Below, piece by piece: positions 8,925 to 17,281 of a stretch of 64,000 bases of DNA. The position numbers were made by a program, and so were the translations under genes. The DNA comes from Hyphomicrobium_A sp963726795 (GTDB lineage Bacteria > Pseudomonadota > Alphaproteobacteria > Rhizobiales > Hyphomicrobiaceae), in NCBI GenBank assembly GCA_963726795.1, contig CAVSDD010000006.1, forward strand, positions 496,001 through 560,000, given 5' to 3'. How positions within the stretch are numbered: the stretch's first letter is position 1; every line of letters begins with the position of its first letter. The notes below the pieces were generated by a model that worked only from the letters and a program-made list of their open reading frames with translations, was not told where the DNA came from and did no database searches.

Positions 8925-10478
8925 ATGAGCGAGCTGCAACGGCCCCCGGCGCGCTTCAACATGGCGGCCTATGCGATTGGCCGCGCGGCGGCGGCGCGCC
9001 CCAACGCGCCCGCGCTGATCGTCATCGCTGACGCGGCAGCCTCGCGCCCGGCGGAGATCTGGTCCTACGCCGAGCTCGAAGCCGCTGTGATGCGCGTTTC
9101 AGCGGGGCTTGCGCAGGCCGGATTGCGGCCCGGTGCGCGCATCATGATCCGGCTCGAGAACACCAGCGCGTTTGCGCTTTTATTTTTTGGCGCGATTGCG
9201 GGCGGCTTCGTGCCGCTGCCGACCTCGACGCAACTCACGAGCGCCGAGGCGCAGTTCATGCTGGAAGATTCCGGCGCACAGGCGGTGGCGCTGGGCCGCG
9301 ATCTGGGCATCGACACTATCCCCTCGGGCGTGCGCGTGTTCGAGGCCGACGAGATCGATTTTCTCATCAAGCGCGTGGCCTCGCGCGCGCCGCGTATCGT
9401 CTACGCCGACACCGCGGCCGACGACCCCGCTTTCCTGATGTACACATCGGGCACGACCGCAAAGCCTAAAGGCGTGCTGCACGCGCAGCGCTCAGCCTTC
9501 GGTCGCCGGCCGATGTATCAGGGCTGGTACGGCATCACGGGCGACGACCGCATGCTGCATGCGGGCGCCTTCAACTGGACATTCACGCTCGGAACCGGTC
9601 TCACCGATCCGTGGGCCAATGGCGCGACCGCGATCATTTATACCGGCGAGCGCGATCCGGCCCTCTGGCCGCGTCTCATCGCCAGCAGCGGCGCGACGCT
9701 GTTTGCGGCGGTCCCCGGGGTCTACCGGCAGATGCTCAAATATGCGCGGCCCGAGCGCGACGATTTCGGTGTGCTGCGTCACGGGCTGGTTGCGGGCGAG
9801 ACGCCGCCGCCGGACCTGTTTGACGATTGGACCGGCGCGACCGGCCGGCAACTCTATGAAGCGCTCGGCATGAGCGAGATCTCGACCTACGTTTCCTCAG
9901 GCCCGCAGGTTCCGCGCAAGCCGGGCGCCGTCGGCAAACCGCAACCGGGCCGCCGCATCGCGATCATCGGCCTCGACGACGGCACCGACCCGCTTGCCCC
10001 TGGTGCCGAAGGTCTGCTCGCGGTGCACCGCTCCGATCCAGGATTGATGCTCGGCTACTGGCAGCGGCCCGACGAGGAGGCGCTCGTCTACCGCGGCGAC
10101 TGGTTCATCGGCGGCGACGTCGCGACGATGGACGAGGACGGCTACGTTACCCACCGCGGCCGCGCCAACGACATCATGAAGGCACAGGGCTATCGCGTCT
10201 CCCCACAAGAGGTGGAGGCGGCGCTCGCGGGCCATCCTGGCATCGCCGAGGTCGCCTGCGCAGAGGTGGCCGTGCGCGCCGACGTGAGTATCATTGCCGC
10301 GTTCATCGTGGCGCGGCCCGATGCCAAGCTCGACTCAGCTCAGATGGAGCGCTTTGCGGCGGAGCGGCTCGCCGCCTACAAGCGCCCGCGCGCGTTCAAG
10401 TTTGTGGATGCGCTGCCCCGCACCGCCAACGGCAAGCTCATGCGTGCAGAACTCGCGAGGCGCTTTTCCACAAGCTGA
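8925..10478 (+). CDS. Acyl-CoA synthetase (AMP-forming ligase family)
   Basis: A 517-residue adenylate-forming enzyme of the ANL superfamily. The ATP-binding P-loop motif is YTSGTTAKPKGV (about residue 170). A5 is LYEALGMSE, with the hinge region at YRGDWFIGGDVATMDEDGY. The A10 motif PRTANGKLMRAELA carries the catalytic lysine near the C-terminus. It activates a carboxylic acid to its CoA thioester. The overall pattern resembles the acetyl/benzoate-CoA ligase-like branch, but the acid cannot be named. The start is ATG 8925; an immediately preceding GTG would add one residue. It stands alone after a repeat-bearing spacer. Confidence 0.88.
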   Translation: MSELQRPPARFNMAAYAIGRAAAARPNAPALIVIADAAASRPAEIWSYAELEAAVMRVSAGLAQAGLRPGARIMIRLENTSAFALLFFGAIAGGFVPLPTSTQLTSAEAQFMLEDSGAQAVALGRDLGIDTIPSGVRVFEADEIDFLIKRVASRAPRIVYADTAADDPAFLMYTSGTTAKPKGVLHAQRSAFGRRPMYQGWYGITGDDRMLHAGAFNWTFTLGTGLTDPWANGATAIIYTGERDPALWPRLIASSGATLFAAVPGVYRQMLKYARPERDDFGVLRHGLVAGETPPPDLFDDWTGATGRQLYEALGMSEISTYVSSGPQVPRKPGAVGKPQPGRRIAIIGLDDGTDPLAPGAEGLLAVHRSDPGLMLGYWQRPDEEALVYRGDWFIGGDVATMDEDGYVTHRGRANDIMKAQGYRVSPQEVEAALAGHPGIAEVACAEVAVRADVSIIAAFIVARPDAKLDSAQMERFAAERLAAYKRPRAFKFVDALPRTANGKLMRAELARRFSTS

Positions 10479-10622
10479 AACGCTGTTGCCATCGAGACGC
10501 GGCGCTTTTTTCTTCGGCGAGGGTTGTCCGGCGGGGCGAATTGGGTGGTATTTCCGCGCAGGCGCCGGGTCTGCTTTGCGGCGCGGCAAGCGATTGGCGG
10601 CCAGGCCTTCGGGAGGCGAACC

Positions 10623-10970
10623 ATGCTCGACGATTCAATTCGCTATCTGGGTCTTCATCCGGGGCTCTTGAGCGCGATCGGTTTGACGGCCGTGTTCGCC
10701 ATCGTCGGGCTTTGGTACGTGCTCTCCCACCACCTGCAAGCGATCATGATCACGATCCTGACCGCAGCCGGGATCGGCTCCGGCGTGCTCGTACTCTATC
10801 GCGGGTTCCGCGCCGACATGCCCGACCTCATGGGCATCGGGCTGTTCCTCGTCGTGATCTTCCCGATCATCTTCTGGCAGGCGATCAAGATGATGGAGCC
10901 GACGGAGCCCGTGAGCAAAACCGGCCGGCCGCCCGTGCGCGCCATGTTCGCGCGCAAGGCGCGCGGCTAG
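10623..10970 (+). CDS. Small integral membrane protein, unknown function
   Basis: A 115-residue protein with three predicted membrane segments (about residues 17-35, 41-59 and 72-90) and a basic C-terminus (FARKARG). The start is decided by GGGAGG five bases upstream of ATG 10623. No family is recognised. It lies between the acyl-CoA ligase gene and another small unknown gene on the same strand. Confidence 0.75.
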   Translation: MLDDSIRYLGLHPGLLSAIGLTAVFAIVGLWYVLSHHLQAIMITILTAAGIGSGVLVLYRGFRADMPDLMGIGLFLVVIFPIIFWQAIKMMEPTEPVSKTGRPPVRAMFARKARG

Positions 10971-11076
10971 GTTGTCGGCATGCCTAGCGCCGCTCGACTG
11001 CGGCGCGGTGTCCAGCGCACTACGTCTCCATCGGTAGTACCATCGTCCGGGTCTCTCACCCGGCGGTGGAGGTTAC

Positions 11077-11367
11077 ATGAGCTTCTCGCAATACGGCGGC
11101 GCACGGCTCGGGCCTTTCAACGCGACGTGGCCGCTCGCCAAGCTCACGGTCGAGCCGCAAGAGTTGCGGCTGACGGTGCTCGGTGTCATCAAGATGACGT
11201 TTCCGAAATCGTCCATCACGAGGCTCGGTGAGCACCGCGGCTTCGTTTCGCGCGGCCTGCGCATCGAGCACCGCGGCGCGCGGGCGCCCCAATACGTCGT
11301 GTTCTGGACGTGGAACCTCGCTGCACTGCTCGAGGCGCTGCGCGTCGCGGGATACCAAACGAGCTGA
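11077..11367 (+). CDS. Conserved hypothetical protein (96 aa)
   Basis: A 96-residue soluble protein, mostly beta-strand by appearance, with TVEPQELRLTVLG and a C-terminal helix (NLAALLEALRVAGYQ). The arrangement resembles a small pleckstrin-like fold, but no family can be asserted. A ribosome-binding site GGAGG lies six bases upstream of the ATG. No membrane segment or signal peptide is seen. Confidence 0.7.
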   Translation: MSFSQYGGARLGPFNATWPLAKLTVEPQELRLTVLGVIKMTFPKSSITRLGEHRGFVSRGLRIEHRGARAPQYVVFWTWNLAALLEALRVAGYQTS

Positions 11368-11572
11368 GATATCGCGGGCCGGCGCCCGTTGTGCGACGCG
11401 GCAAAGCTCGTGCGCGGTCCGCACGCAGGCCTGCGCGATTTTTCTGGCGAGGCCGCCACCGCGACGTATGATGCTCCTTGAGCGCGAGATTTTCTTGCGT
11501 GTTTGGATCGCGCGTTCTTTTTTCACGAAGCCATCGGCGGCGCGCTTCGATTTTGCGTGGTGAGGGATATTG

Positions 11573-12175
11573 ATGCGTGGAATTCGAGGGGTGCTTGGCG
11601 GCACTGTGACAGCGCTCACGATCTTTGCCGGATCCGCTCTGGCCGACGATTTGAGCGGCAGCAAACTCAGGTTCGAGTTCACCCATCTGGGCGACGGAGC
11701 CAGCGCGGGCCACAATGCGCGCAGCGGAGCCGGCGCTCCTGGAGCAACGGCGGACAATACGCCCGCGCCCGCCGGCAGCGACGCAGCGCCCATGGACAAT
11801 GGCATGCCTGGCGACGGTGGCGCGCCCGGCGACGGCCTTGTGCCAAATGACGGGGCCGTGCCGGGCGAAGGCATGCCCAGCGACGGCGCAATGCCCGGCG
11901 ATGAAACGCCAAGCGACAACGCAATGCCCGGCGACGGCGCAACTCCCGGCAGCGCGGACGGGGGAAAGACAGCATCGTCGGTGCAGGACACGGACGTCTA
12001 TCACCACAATGATGGCAAGAGCCGTAAGTTCTGCACGATGTACGTCGGCGACAAAGGCGCGTTCGTCGAAGCCAAGGCCGATCAGCCGGACTGGGTCTTC
12101 CTCAAGGGCATCAGCGGCGATTGCAAGGGCAAGGACGGCTGGGTCTGGAATGGCGGCTCTTTGAAGATCGAGTGA
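11573..12175 (+). CDS. Secreted protein with degenerate Gly-Asp repeats
   Basis: A 200-residue exported protein with a signal peptide ending at GSALA (about residue 24). A low-complexity middle (about 60-130) is built of degenerate repeats around MPGDGA and PSDGA. The C-terminal domain of about 60 residues (DVYHHNDGKSRKFCTMYVG... GWVWNG) looks like a small SH3-like fold with two cysteines. The repeats are also visible in the DNA, so slippage could change their number. ATG 11573 follows GAGGGA. The next gene, bciA, starts 27 bases after its stop in the same frame. The function is unknown. Confidence 0.7.
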   Translation: MRGIRGVLGGTVTALTIFAGSALADDLSGSKLRFEFTHLGDGASAGHNARSGAGAPGATADNTPAPAGSDAAPMDNGMPGDGGAPGDGLVPNDGAVPGEGMPSDGAMPGDETPSDNAMPGDGATPGSADGGKTASSVQDTDVYHHNDGKSRKFCTMYVGDKGAFVEAKADQPDWVFLKGISGDCKGKDGWVWNGGSLKIE

Positions 12176-12202
12176 CCGCAAATCAATCCTAAGCCAAAGC
12201 GC

Positions 12203-13174
12203 GTGTTCGTCCTTGGCGCCACCGGCACGATCGGCCGCGCAACGGTGCGTGCGCTCGTGCGGCAGGGTCGCGAGGTTGTGTGTATTGTCCGGCCCGGCGC
12301 CGGCGTCGGACTGACCCTGGACAAAAGCGCCGCCTTGCTCACAGGCGCCACCGTACGGTTCGGCGATGTGACCGACCCAACCTCCCTTGCGCGGGACGGC
12401 TTTCGCGGCGAACGCTTTGACATCCTCGTGTCATGCCTGGCTTCGCGAACTGGAGCGCCGCGCGACGCCTGGGCCATCGATCATGAGGCTCACATTCACG
12501 CGCTCGCCAGCGCGAGGAAAGCCGGCGTCTCGCAGATGGTGCTGTTATCGGCGATCTGCGTGCAGAAGCCGCTCCTCGCGTTTCAACAGGCGAAACTGGC
12601 ATTTGAAAAGGTGCTGATCGAGTCTGGGATGACGTATTCGATCGTGCGGCCGACGGCTTTTTTCAAGTCGCTGTCGGGTCAGATCGACAGGCTGAAGCGT
12701 GGCAAGCCTTTCCTGGTGTTCGGTGACGGGACGCTGACCGCCTGCAAGCCCATCAGCGACGACGATCTGGGCCAGTACCTTGCTGAATGCCTTGACGATG
12801 AAACGCGCCACAACCGCGTGCTGCCCATCGGCGGTCCGGGCGAAGCCGTCACGCCCAAGCAGCAGGGCCTCGTTCTGTTCGGCTTGCTCGGGCGCAGGCC
12901 GCGGTTCAAGCACGTGCCCGTGGCTCTATTGGACACAATCATATGGACGTTGGGCACCTTGGGCCGCGTCATTCCTTCTTTGGCGGAGAAGGCGGAGTTC
13001 GCTCGCATCGCGCGCTACTACGCGACCAAGTCCATGCTTGTGCTGGACCCGGCCACGGGTCGCTACGACGCTGCCGCCACGCCTTCGGCCGGATCCGAGA
13101 CACTGTTCGATTTCTATGCGCGGGCGATCAAAGGCGAGACCTCGGTTGAACGCGTGGACCAGCCCGTTTTCTGA
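12203..13174 (+). CDS. bciA: Divinyl chlorophyllide a 8-vinyl-reductase family protein
   Basis: A 323-residue NAD(P)H-binding SDR-like protein closely resembling plant DVR and bacterial BciA. It has GATGTIG at the extreme N-terminus, then VSCLASRTG, LLSAICVQKPLLAFQ, YSIVRPTAFFKSL, VFGDGTLTACKPIS and RVLPIGGPGEA. The C-terminus contains YYATKSMLVLDP. These segments are hallmarks of the enzyme that reduces the C8 vinyl group in (bacterio)chlorophyll synthesis. No other pigment gene is nearby. The GTG start at 12203 leaves one residue before the first beta strand and has no clear ribosome-binding site; no ATG lies between it and the in-frame stop at 12173. It may depend on coupling to the upstream gene. 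Confidence 0.82.
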   Translation: MFVLGATGTIGRATVRALVRQGREVVCIVRPGAGVGLTLDKSAALLTGATVRFGDVTDPTSLARDGFRGERFDILVSCLASRTGAPRDAWAIDHEAHIHALASARKAGVSQMVLLSAICVQKPLLAFQQAKLAFEKVLIESGMTYSIVRPTAFFKSLSGQIDRLKRGKPFLVFGDGTLTACKPISDDDLGQYLAECLDDETRHNRVLPIGGPGEAVTPKQQGLVLFGLLGRRPRFKHVPVALLDTIIWTLGTLGRVIPSLAEKAEFARIARYYATKSMLVLDPATGRYDAAATPSAGSETLFDFYARAIKGETSVERVDQPVF

Positions 13175-13177
13175 GGC

Positions 13178-16100
13178 TCACGCGGCCTTCTTGGTCTTCT
13201 GCGCGATGGCGACCAGCTCGGTGATGAAGGCGCGCACGCCCTTCAAGCGCTCGGCCGGCAGATCCCACTCGCTCTTGAAGACGATCTTCTGATCGGGCTG
13301 CACCTTCACGTGCCCGCGCGCCTTCTGCACGTAGGCGATCAGCCCTTCGGGATTTGCGAAGGTGTTCTTGTGGAAGGCGACGACGGCGCCCTTCGGCCCG
13401 GCGTCGACCTGCGCGACTCCGGCCTGGCGGCACAGCCCCTTGATCTCCATCACGTCGAGCAGGTGCGAGACCTCTTCGGGCATCTCGCCGAAGCGGTCGA
13501 CCAGCTCGGCGGCGAAGTTGTCGATCTCGGCGCGCGTCTCGAGCGTCGACAGCCGGCGATAGAGGCCGAGCCTAAGTTGCAGATCGGCGACGTAGGTCTC
13601 CGGGATGAGCACGGAGGTGCCGAGCGAAATGGTCGGGCTCCACTGGTCCTCACCGCCCTCGATTTCGCCGCCCTTCATGGCCGCGACCGCCTCCTCCAGC
13701 ATCGACTGATAGAGCTCGAAGCCCACTTCGCGGATGTGGCCCGACTGCTCCTCGCCCAAAAGGTTGCCGGCGCCGCGGATGTCGAGGTCGTGCGAGGCGA
13801 GCGAGAAGCCGGCGCCAAGCGTGTCGAGCGACTGCAAGACTTTCAGGCGCTTCTCGGCGGCTTCGGTCAGCCGCTGGCCGATCGGCATGGTGAAATAGGC
13901 GTACGCGCGCGCCTTCGCGCGGCCGACGCGACCGCGCAGCTGGTAGAGCTGCGCCAGGCCGAACATGTCGGAGCGGTGCACGATGAGGGTATTGGCGTTG
14001 GGCAGATCGAGGCCCGATTCAACGATGGCGGTCGAGAGCAGCACGTCGTACTTGCCCTCGTAGAAGGCGCTCATGACGTCCTCGAGCTCGCCTGGCGTCA
14101 ACTGGCCGGTGGCGCGCGCGAAGGTCAGCTCCGGAACGGCCTCGCGCAGGAACTCGGCGACCTCCTCCATGTCGGAGATGCGCGGCACGACGTAGAAGCT
14201 TTGTCCGCCGCGGTAGCGCTCGCGGCGAAGCGCGTCGCGCACGATCATGGGATCAAACGGCGAGATGTAGGTGCGCACCGCGAGCCGGTCGAGCGGCGGG
14301 GTAGTGATGAGCGACAGCTCGCGCACGCCCGACAGCGCCAATTGCAACGTGCGTGGGATCGGCGTCGCCGACAGCGTCAGCACGTGCACGTCCTCGCGCA
14401 TCTTCTTCAAGCGCTCCTTATGCGTGACGCCGAAGTGCTGCTCCTCGTCGATGATGAGCAGACCAAGGCGGGCAAACGTGATCGACTTGCCCAGCAACGC
14501 GTGCGTGCCGACGACGATATCGATCGCGCCGCTTTTCAGGCCGTCCTTGACCGTAGCCAGCTCCTTGGCGCCGACGAGGCGCGAGGCCTGCGCGACGCGT
14601 ACCGGCAATCCCTTGAAGCGCTCGGTGAACGTCTTGAAATGCTGGCGCGCGAGCAGCGTCGTCGGCACCACGACGGCGACCTGCAAGCCGTTGATGGCGG
14701 CGATGAAGGCCGCACGCAACGCCACTTCCGTCTTGCCGAAGCCGACGTCGCCGCACACGAGCCGGTCCATCGGGCGGCCGGAATTCAGATCGGCTGCCAC
14801 CGCCTCGATGGAGGTGCCCTGGTCCTCGGTCTCCTCGTAGGGGAAGCGGGCGATGAACTCGTCGTACGCGCCCTCGGGCGGCGCGATGGCGGGCGCCTCC
14901 TTGAGCTGGCGCAGCGCGGCGATCTTGATCAGCTCGGATGCGATCTCGCGCAGGCGCTTTTTCAGGCGCGCCTTGCGCGACTGCCAGGCGACGCCGCCGA
15001 GCCTGTCGAGCTGGGAGTTCGTTTCATCCGCGCCGTAGCGCGACAACAGCTCAATGTTCTCGACGGGGAGGAACAGCTTGTCGCCGCCCGCGTAGGCAAG
15101 CTCGAGGCAATCGTGCGGGGCGCCCAGCACCGTGATCGTCTGCAGGCCCGAGAAGCGCCCGATGCCGTGGTCGGCGTGCACGACCAGATCGCCAACCGAC
15201 AGGCTCGTCGCCTCGGTGAGCACATCGACGGCCGAGCGCTGCTTGCGGCGCGGGCGCACCAGCCGGTCACCCAAAATGTCCTGCTCGCCGATGACGGCAA
15301 GCTCAGGCGTCTCGAATCCCTGCTCTAGCCCCAGCACCGCAAGCGCGGTTGTGTTTGGCGGGAGAGCGAGCGCATCGGCGTAGGTTTCGACCTTGGTCAA
15401 GTCTTTCAGGTTGTGATCGCCCAGCAGAGTGCTGAGGCGTTCGCGCGCGCCCGGCGTCCAGGCGGCGACGATGACTCGCCTGTGCTCGGCATGCAGCGCT
15501 TTGACGTGATGCACGACGGCGTCGAAAACGTTGACATCGCCCTGCTGGCGCTCGGCGGCAAACGAGCGCCCGGCCCGCCCGCGCCAGGAGCGCACGTTCG
15601 GGCGCTCGCCGTGCTCGAACGGCGTCAGGCGAAAAACGGTGCGGTCGCTGAGCGCGGCCTGCCATGTCGCCTCGGTGAAGAACATGCGCTCCGGCGGCAC
15701 CGGCTTATAGGGCGGCGCGCCGAACGTCTGCTCCTCGAGCGCGTCGCGGCGCGCCTCGTAGTGCTCGGTGATCTGCTCGAACCGCCGCGTTACGGATTCG
15801 TCGGAGAAATTGTCGAAGCTCGCCGATACGCCAGGCAGATAATCGAACAGCGTCTCCAAGTGATCATGGAACAGCGGCAGCCAGTGCTCTTGGCCTGGGT
15901 AACGCTGTCCCGCGCTCACGGCCTCGTAGAGGGGATCATCGCCGGTGGCGCCGCCAAAAAGCTCGACATAGCGCGTGCGAAACAGCTTCTCGGCCTCCTC
16001 GCCGAAGGCAACTTCGTTGACCGGCAGGATCGCGAGCTTCTGCACCGGGGTGGTCGTGCGCTGCGTGTCCACCTCGAAGGATTTGATGGCTTCGAGCGTG

Positions 16101-16696
16101 TCGCCGAAGAAGTCGAGGCGCACGGGGCTGGCGCGGCCCGGCGGGAAGAGATCGAGAATGCCGCCGCGCACCGCATACTCGCCGGCTTCCATGACCGTGC
16201 CCGAGCGCGAATAGCCCATGAGTGAGAGGCTCTGCGTCAGCCGTGCCATGTCGATGCGCTGGCCGGGCGCGATCTGATTGACGGCGCGCTTCACGAATGC
16301 GCGCGGCGGCACGCGCTGCAGGACAGCGTTGACGGTGGTGAGAACAATGGTCGGGTGCTTGCGCGGGGCGAGCGCCAGCTTGGCCAGCGCCGCGATGCGG
16401 CGTGCCACGATATCAGAATTGGGACCGACGCGGTCGTAGGGCACCGTATCCCAGGCGGGGAACGAGACGATGCGCACGTTTGGCGCAAAGAAGCCCAGAG
16501 CCTGCTCGAGCGAATCGAGGCGGCGGTCGTCGCGCGCCACGTGCAAATGAAGGCCGTGCGCCCCCTCGCCTCCCTTTGGCCCCTCGCCGGCGTGGGCCTC
16601 AGCGACGAGTTGCGCGAGAGCCAGCGCGTCGAGCCCCTCGGGCACGCCGGTGATAACGCGCTCGGTGCTGCCAATTTTTATCTTCTCAATCGTCAC
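13178..16696 (-). CDS. mfd: Transcription-repair coupling factor Mfd
   Basis: A 1172-residue protein of full family length. The N-terminal UvrB-like domains (AFVKRAVNQIAPG, GGILDLFPPG) are followed by an RNA-polymerase-interacting domain (DLVVHADHGIGRFSGLQ). The helicase core carries Walker A GDVGFGKTEVA, DEEQHFG, and motifs V/VI including LRGRVGRAKARAYAY. Mfd removes RNA polymerase stalled at lesions and recruits UvrA. It starts with GTG at 16696. It follows sdhE on the same strand and ends 3 bases from the convergent bciA gene, with no terminator visible between them. Confidence 0.98.
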   Translation of the reverse strand: MTIEKIKIGSTERVITGVPEGLDALALAQLVAEAHAGEGPKGGEGAHGLHLHVARDDRRLDSLEQALGFFAPNVRIVSFPAWDTVPYDRVGPNSDIVARRIAALAKLALAPRKHPTIVLTTVNAVLQRVPPRAFVKRAVNQIAPGQRIDMARLTQSLSLMGYSRSGTVMEAGEYAVRGGILDLFPPGRASPVRLDFFGDTLEAIKSFEVDTQRTTTPVQKLAILPVNEVAFGEEAEKLFRTRYVELFGGATGDDPLYEAVSAGQRYPGQEHWLPLFHDHLETLFDYLPGVSASFDNFSDESVTRRFEQITEHYEARRDALEEQTFGAPPYKPVPPERMFFTEATWQAALSDRTVFRLTPFEHGERPNVRSWRGRAGRSFAAERQQGDVNVFDAVVHHVKALHAEHRRVIVAAWTPGARERLSTLLGDHNLKDLTKVETYADALALPPNTTALAVLGLEQGFETPELAVIGEQDILGDRLVRPRRKQRSAVDVLTEATSLSVGDLVVHADHGIGRFSGLQTITVLGAPHDCLELAYAGGDKLFLPVENIELLSRYGADETNSQLDRLGGVAWQSRKARLKKRLREIASELIKIAALRQLKEAPAIAPPEGAYDEFIARFPYEETEDQGTSIEAVAADLNSGRPMDRLVCGDVGFGKTEVALRAAFIAAINGLQVAVVVPTTLLARQHFKTFTERFKGLPVRVAQASRLVGAKELATVKDGLKSGAIDIVVGTHALLGKSITFARLGLLIIDEEQHFGVTHKERLKKMREDVHVLTLSATPIPRTLQLALSGVRELSLITTPPLDRLAVRTYISPFDPMIVRDALRRERYRGGQSFYVVPRISDMEEVAEFLREAVPELTFARATGQLTPGELEDVMSAFYEGKYDVLLSTAIVESGLDLPNANTLIVHRSDMFGLAQLYQLRGRVGRAKARAYAYFTMPIGQRLTEAAEKRLKVLQSLDTLGAGFSLASHDLDIRGAGNLLGEEQSGHIREVGFELYQSMLEEAVAAMKGGEIEGGEDQWSPTISLGTSVLIPETYVADLQLRLGLYRRLSTLETRAEIDNFAAELVDRFGEMPEEVSHLLDVMEIKGLCRQAGVAQVDAGPKGAVVAFHKNTFANPEGLIAYVQKARGHVKVQPDQKIVFKSEWDLPAERLKGVRAFITELVAIAQKTKKAA

Positions 16697-16758
16697 GCCA
16701 GAATTCCCAAGTCGCGCTGCACTTCCAAACTGTCATGACACCTGGTGCCATCGGACCT

Positions 16759-17049
16759 TCAAGCCCCGGGCCATTCGCTCGGCCCTCTCCGCAATCCATG
16801 GAAGGTGCGCAGCGCGCCAACGAGCCGTGCGAACGCCTCTTCCTCAGGCTCCCCTCGGCGCTCGAACCACTCCGTCAGCACGGGATCGGGCAGCGCAATG
16901 AAGCGCTCGAAATCGGTCAGCTCGTCGGGCGTCATGTCCGGTAGCCGCGCCTGCGCATAGCGGCCAAGCACGACATCCATCTCCTTGGTGCCCCGATGAC
17001 AGGCGCGATAAGCCGCGCGGCGGCGGCGTATCTCGTGATCGTCCGACAT
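16759..17049 (-). CDS. sdhE: FAD assembly factor SdhE
   Basis: A 96-residue protein of the SdhE/SDHAF2 (DUF339) family, which promotes covalent flavinylation of succinate dehydrogenase. The diagnostic RGTKEMD (RGxxE) motif lies at about residues 19-25, followed by the helical core TPDELTDFERFIALPDPVL. The mfd gene lies 62 bases downstream and recG is divergent, the usual order in Hyphomicrobiales. Confidence 0.92.
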   Translation of the reverse strand: MSDDHEIRRRRAAYRACHRGTKEMDVVLGRYAQARLPDMTPDELTDFERFIALPDPVLTEWFERRGEPEEEAFARLVGALRTFHGLRRGPSEWPGA

Positions 17050-17281
17050 CGTTTGCTGCGGCTCTCTGGATAACGCGGGAGGTAGACTTGACGCCGGTCG
17101 GCGCCCCCGTCACCCTTTGGCGGTGATATAGCGCTCGTGGTCCGCTGCGCAAAGGCCTCGTTCGGATCGCTGAGCGGCAAGCCCGCAACAGGCGGGATTG
17201 ATCTGGCGACACCGCGCGCCGGCACGGGAATGGTGCACCCTCGCGCACACGTAAAGCCGACCTTCTGAGACGCTGATAGTC

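Noticed and set aside
11700..11960. CRISPR-like repetition
   Set aside because: The repeats are short, degenerate and in frame within a secreted protein gene, without uniform spacers.
13310..15328. 672-codon open frame on the + strand
   Set aside because: It is antisense to mfd, whose family match is unambiguous. Its composition (Arg/Leu/Ala/Gly/Gln-rich) is that of a high-GC shadow frame.
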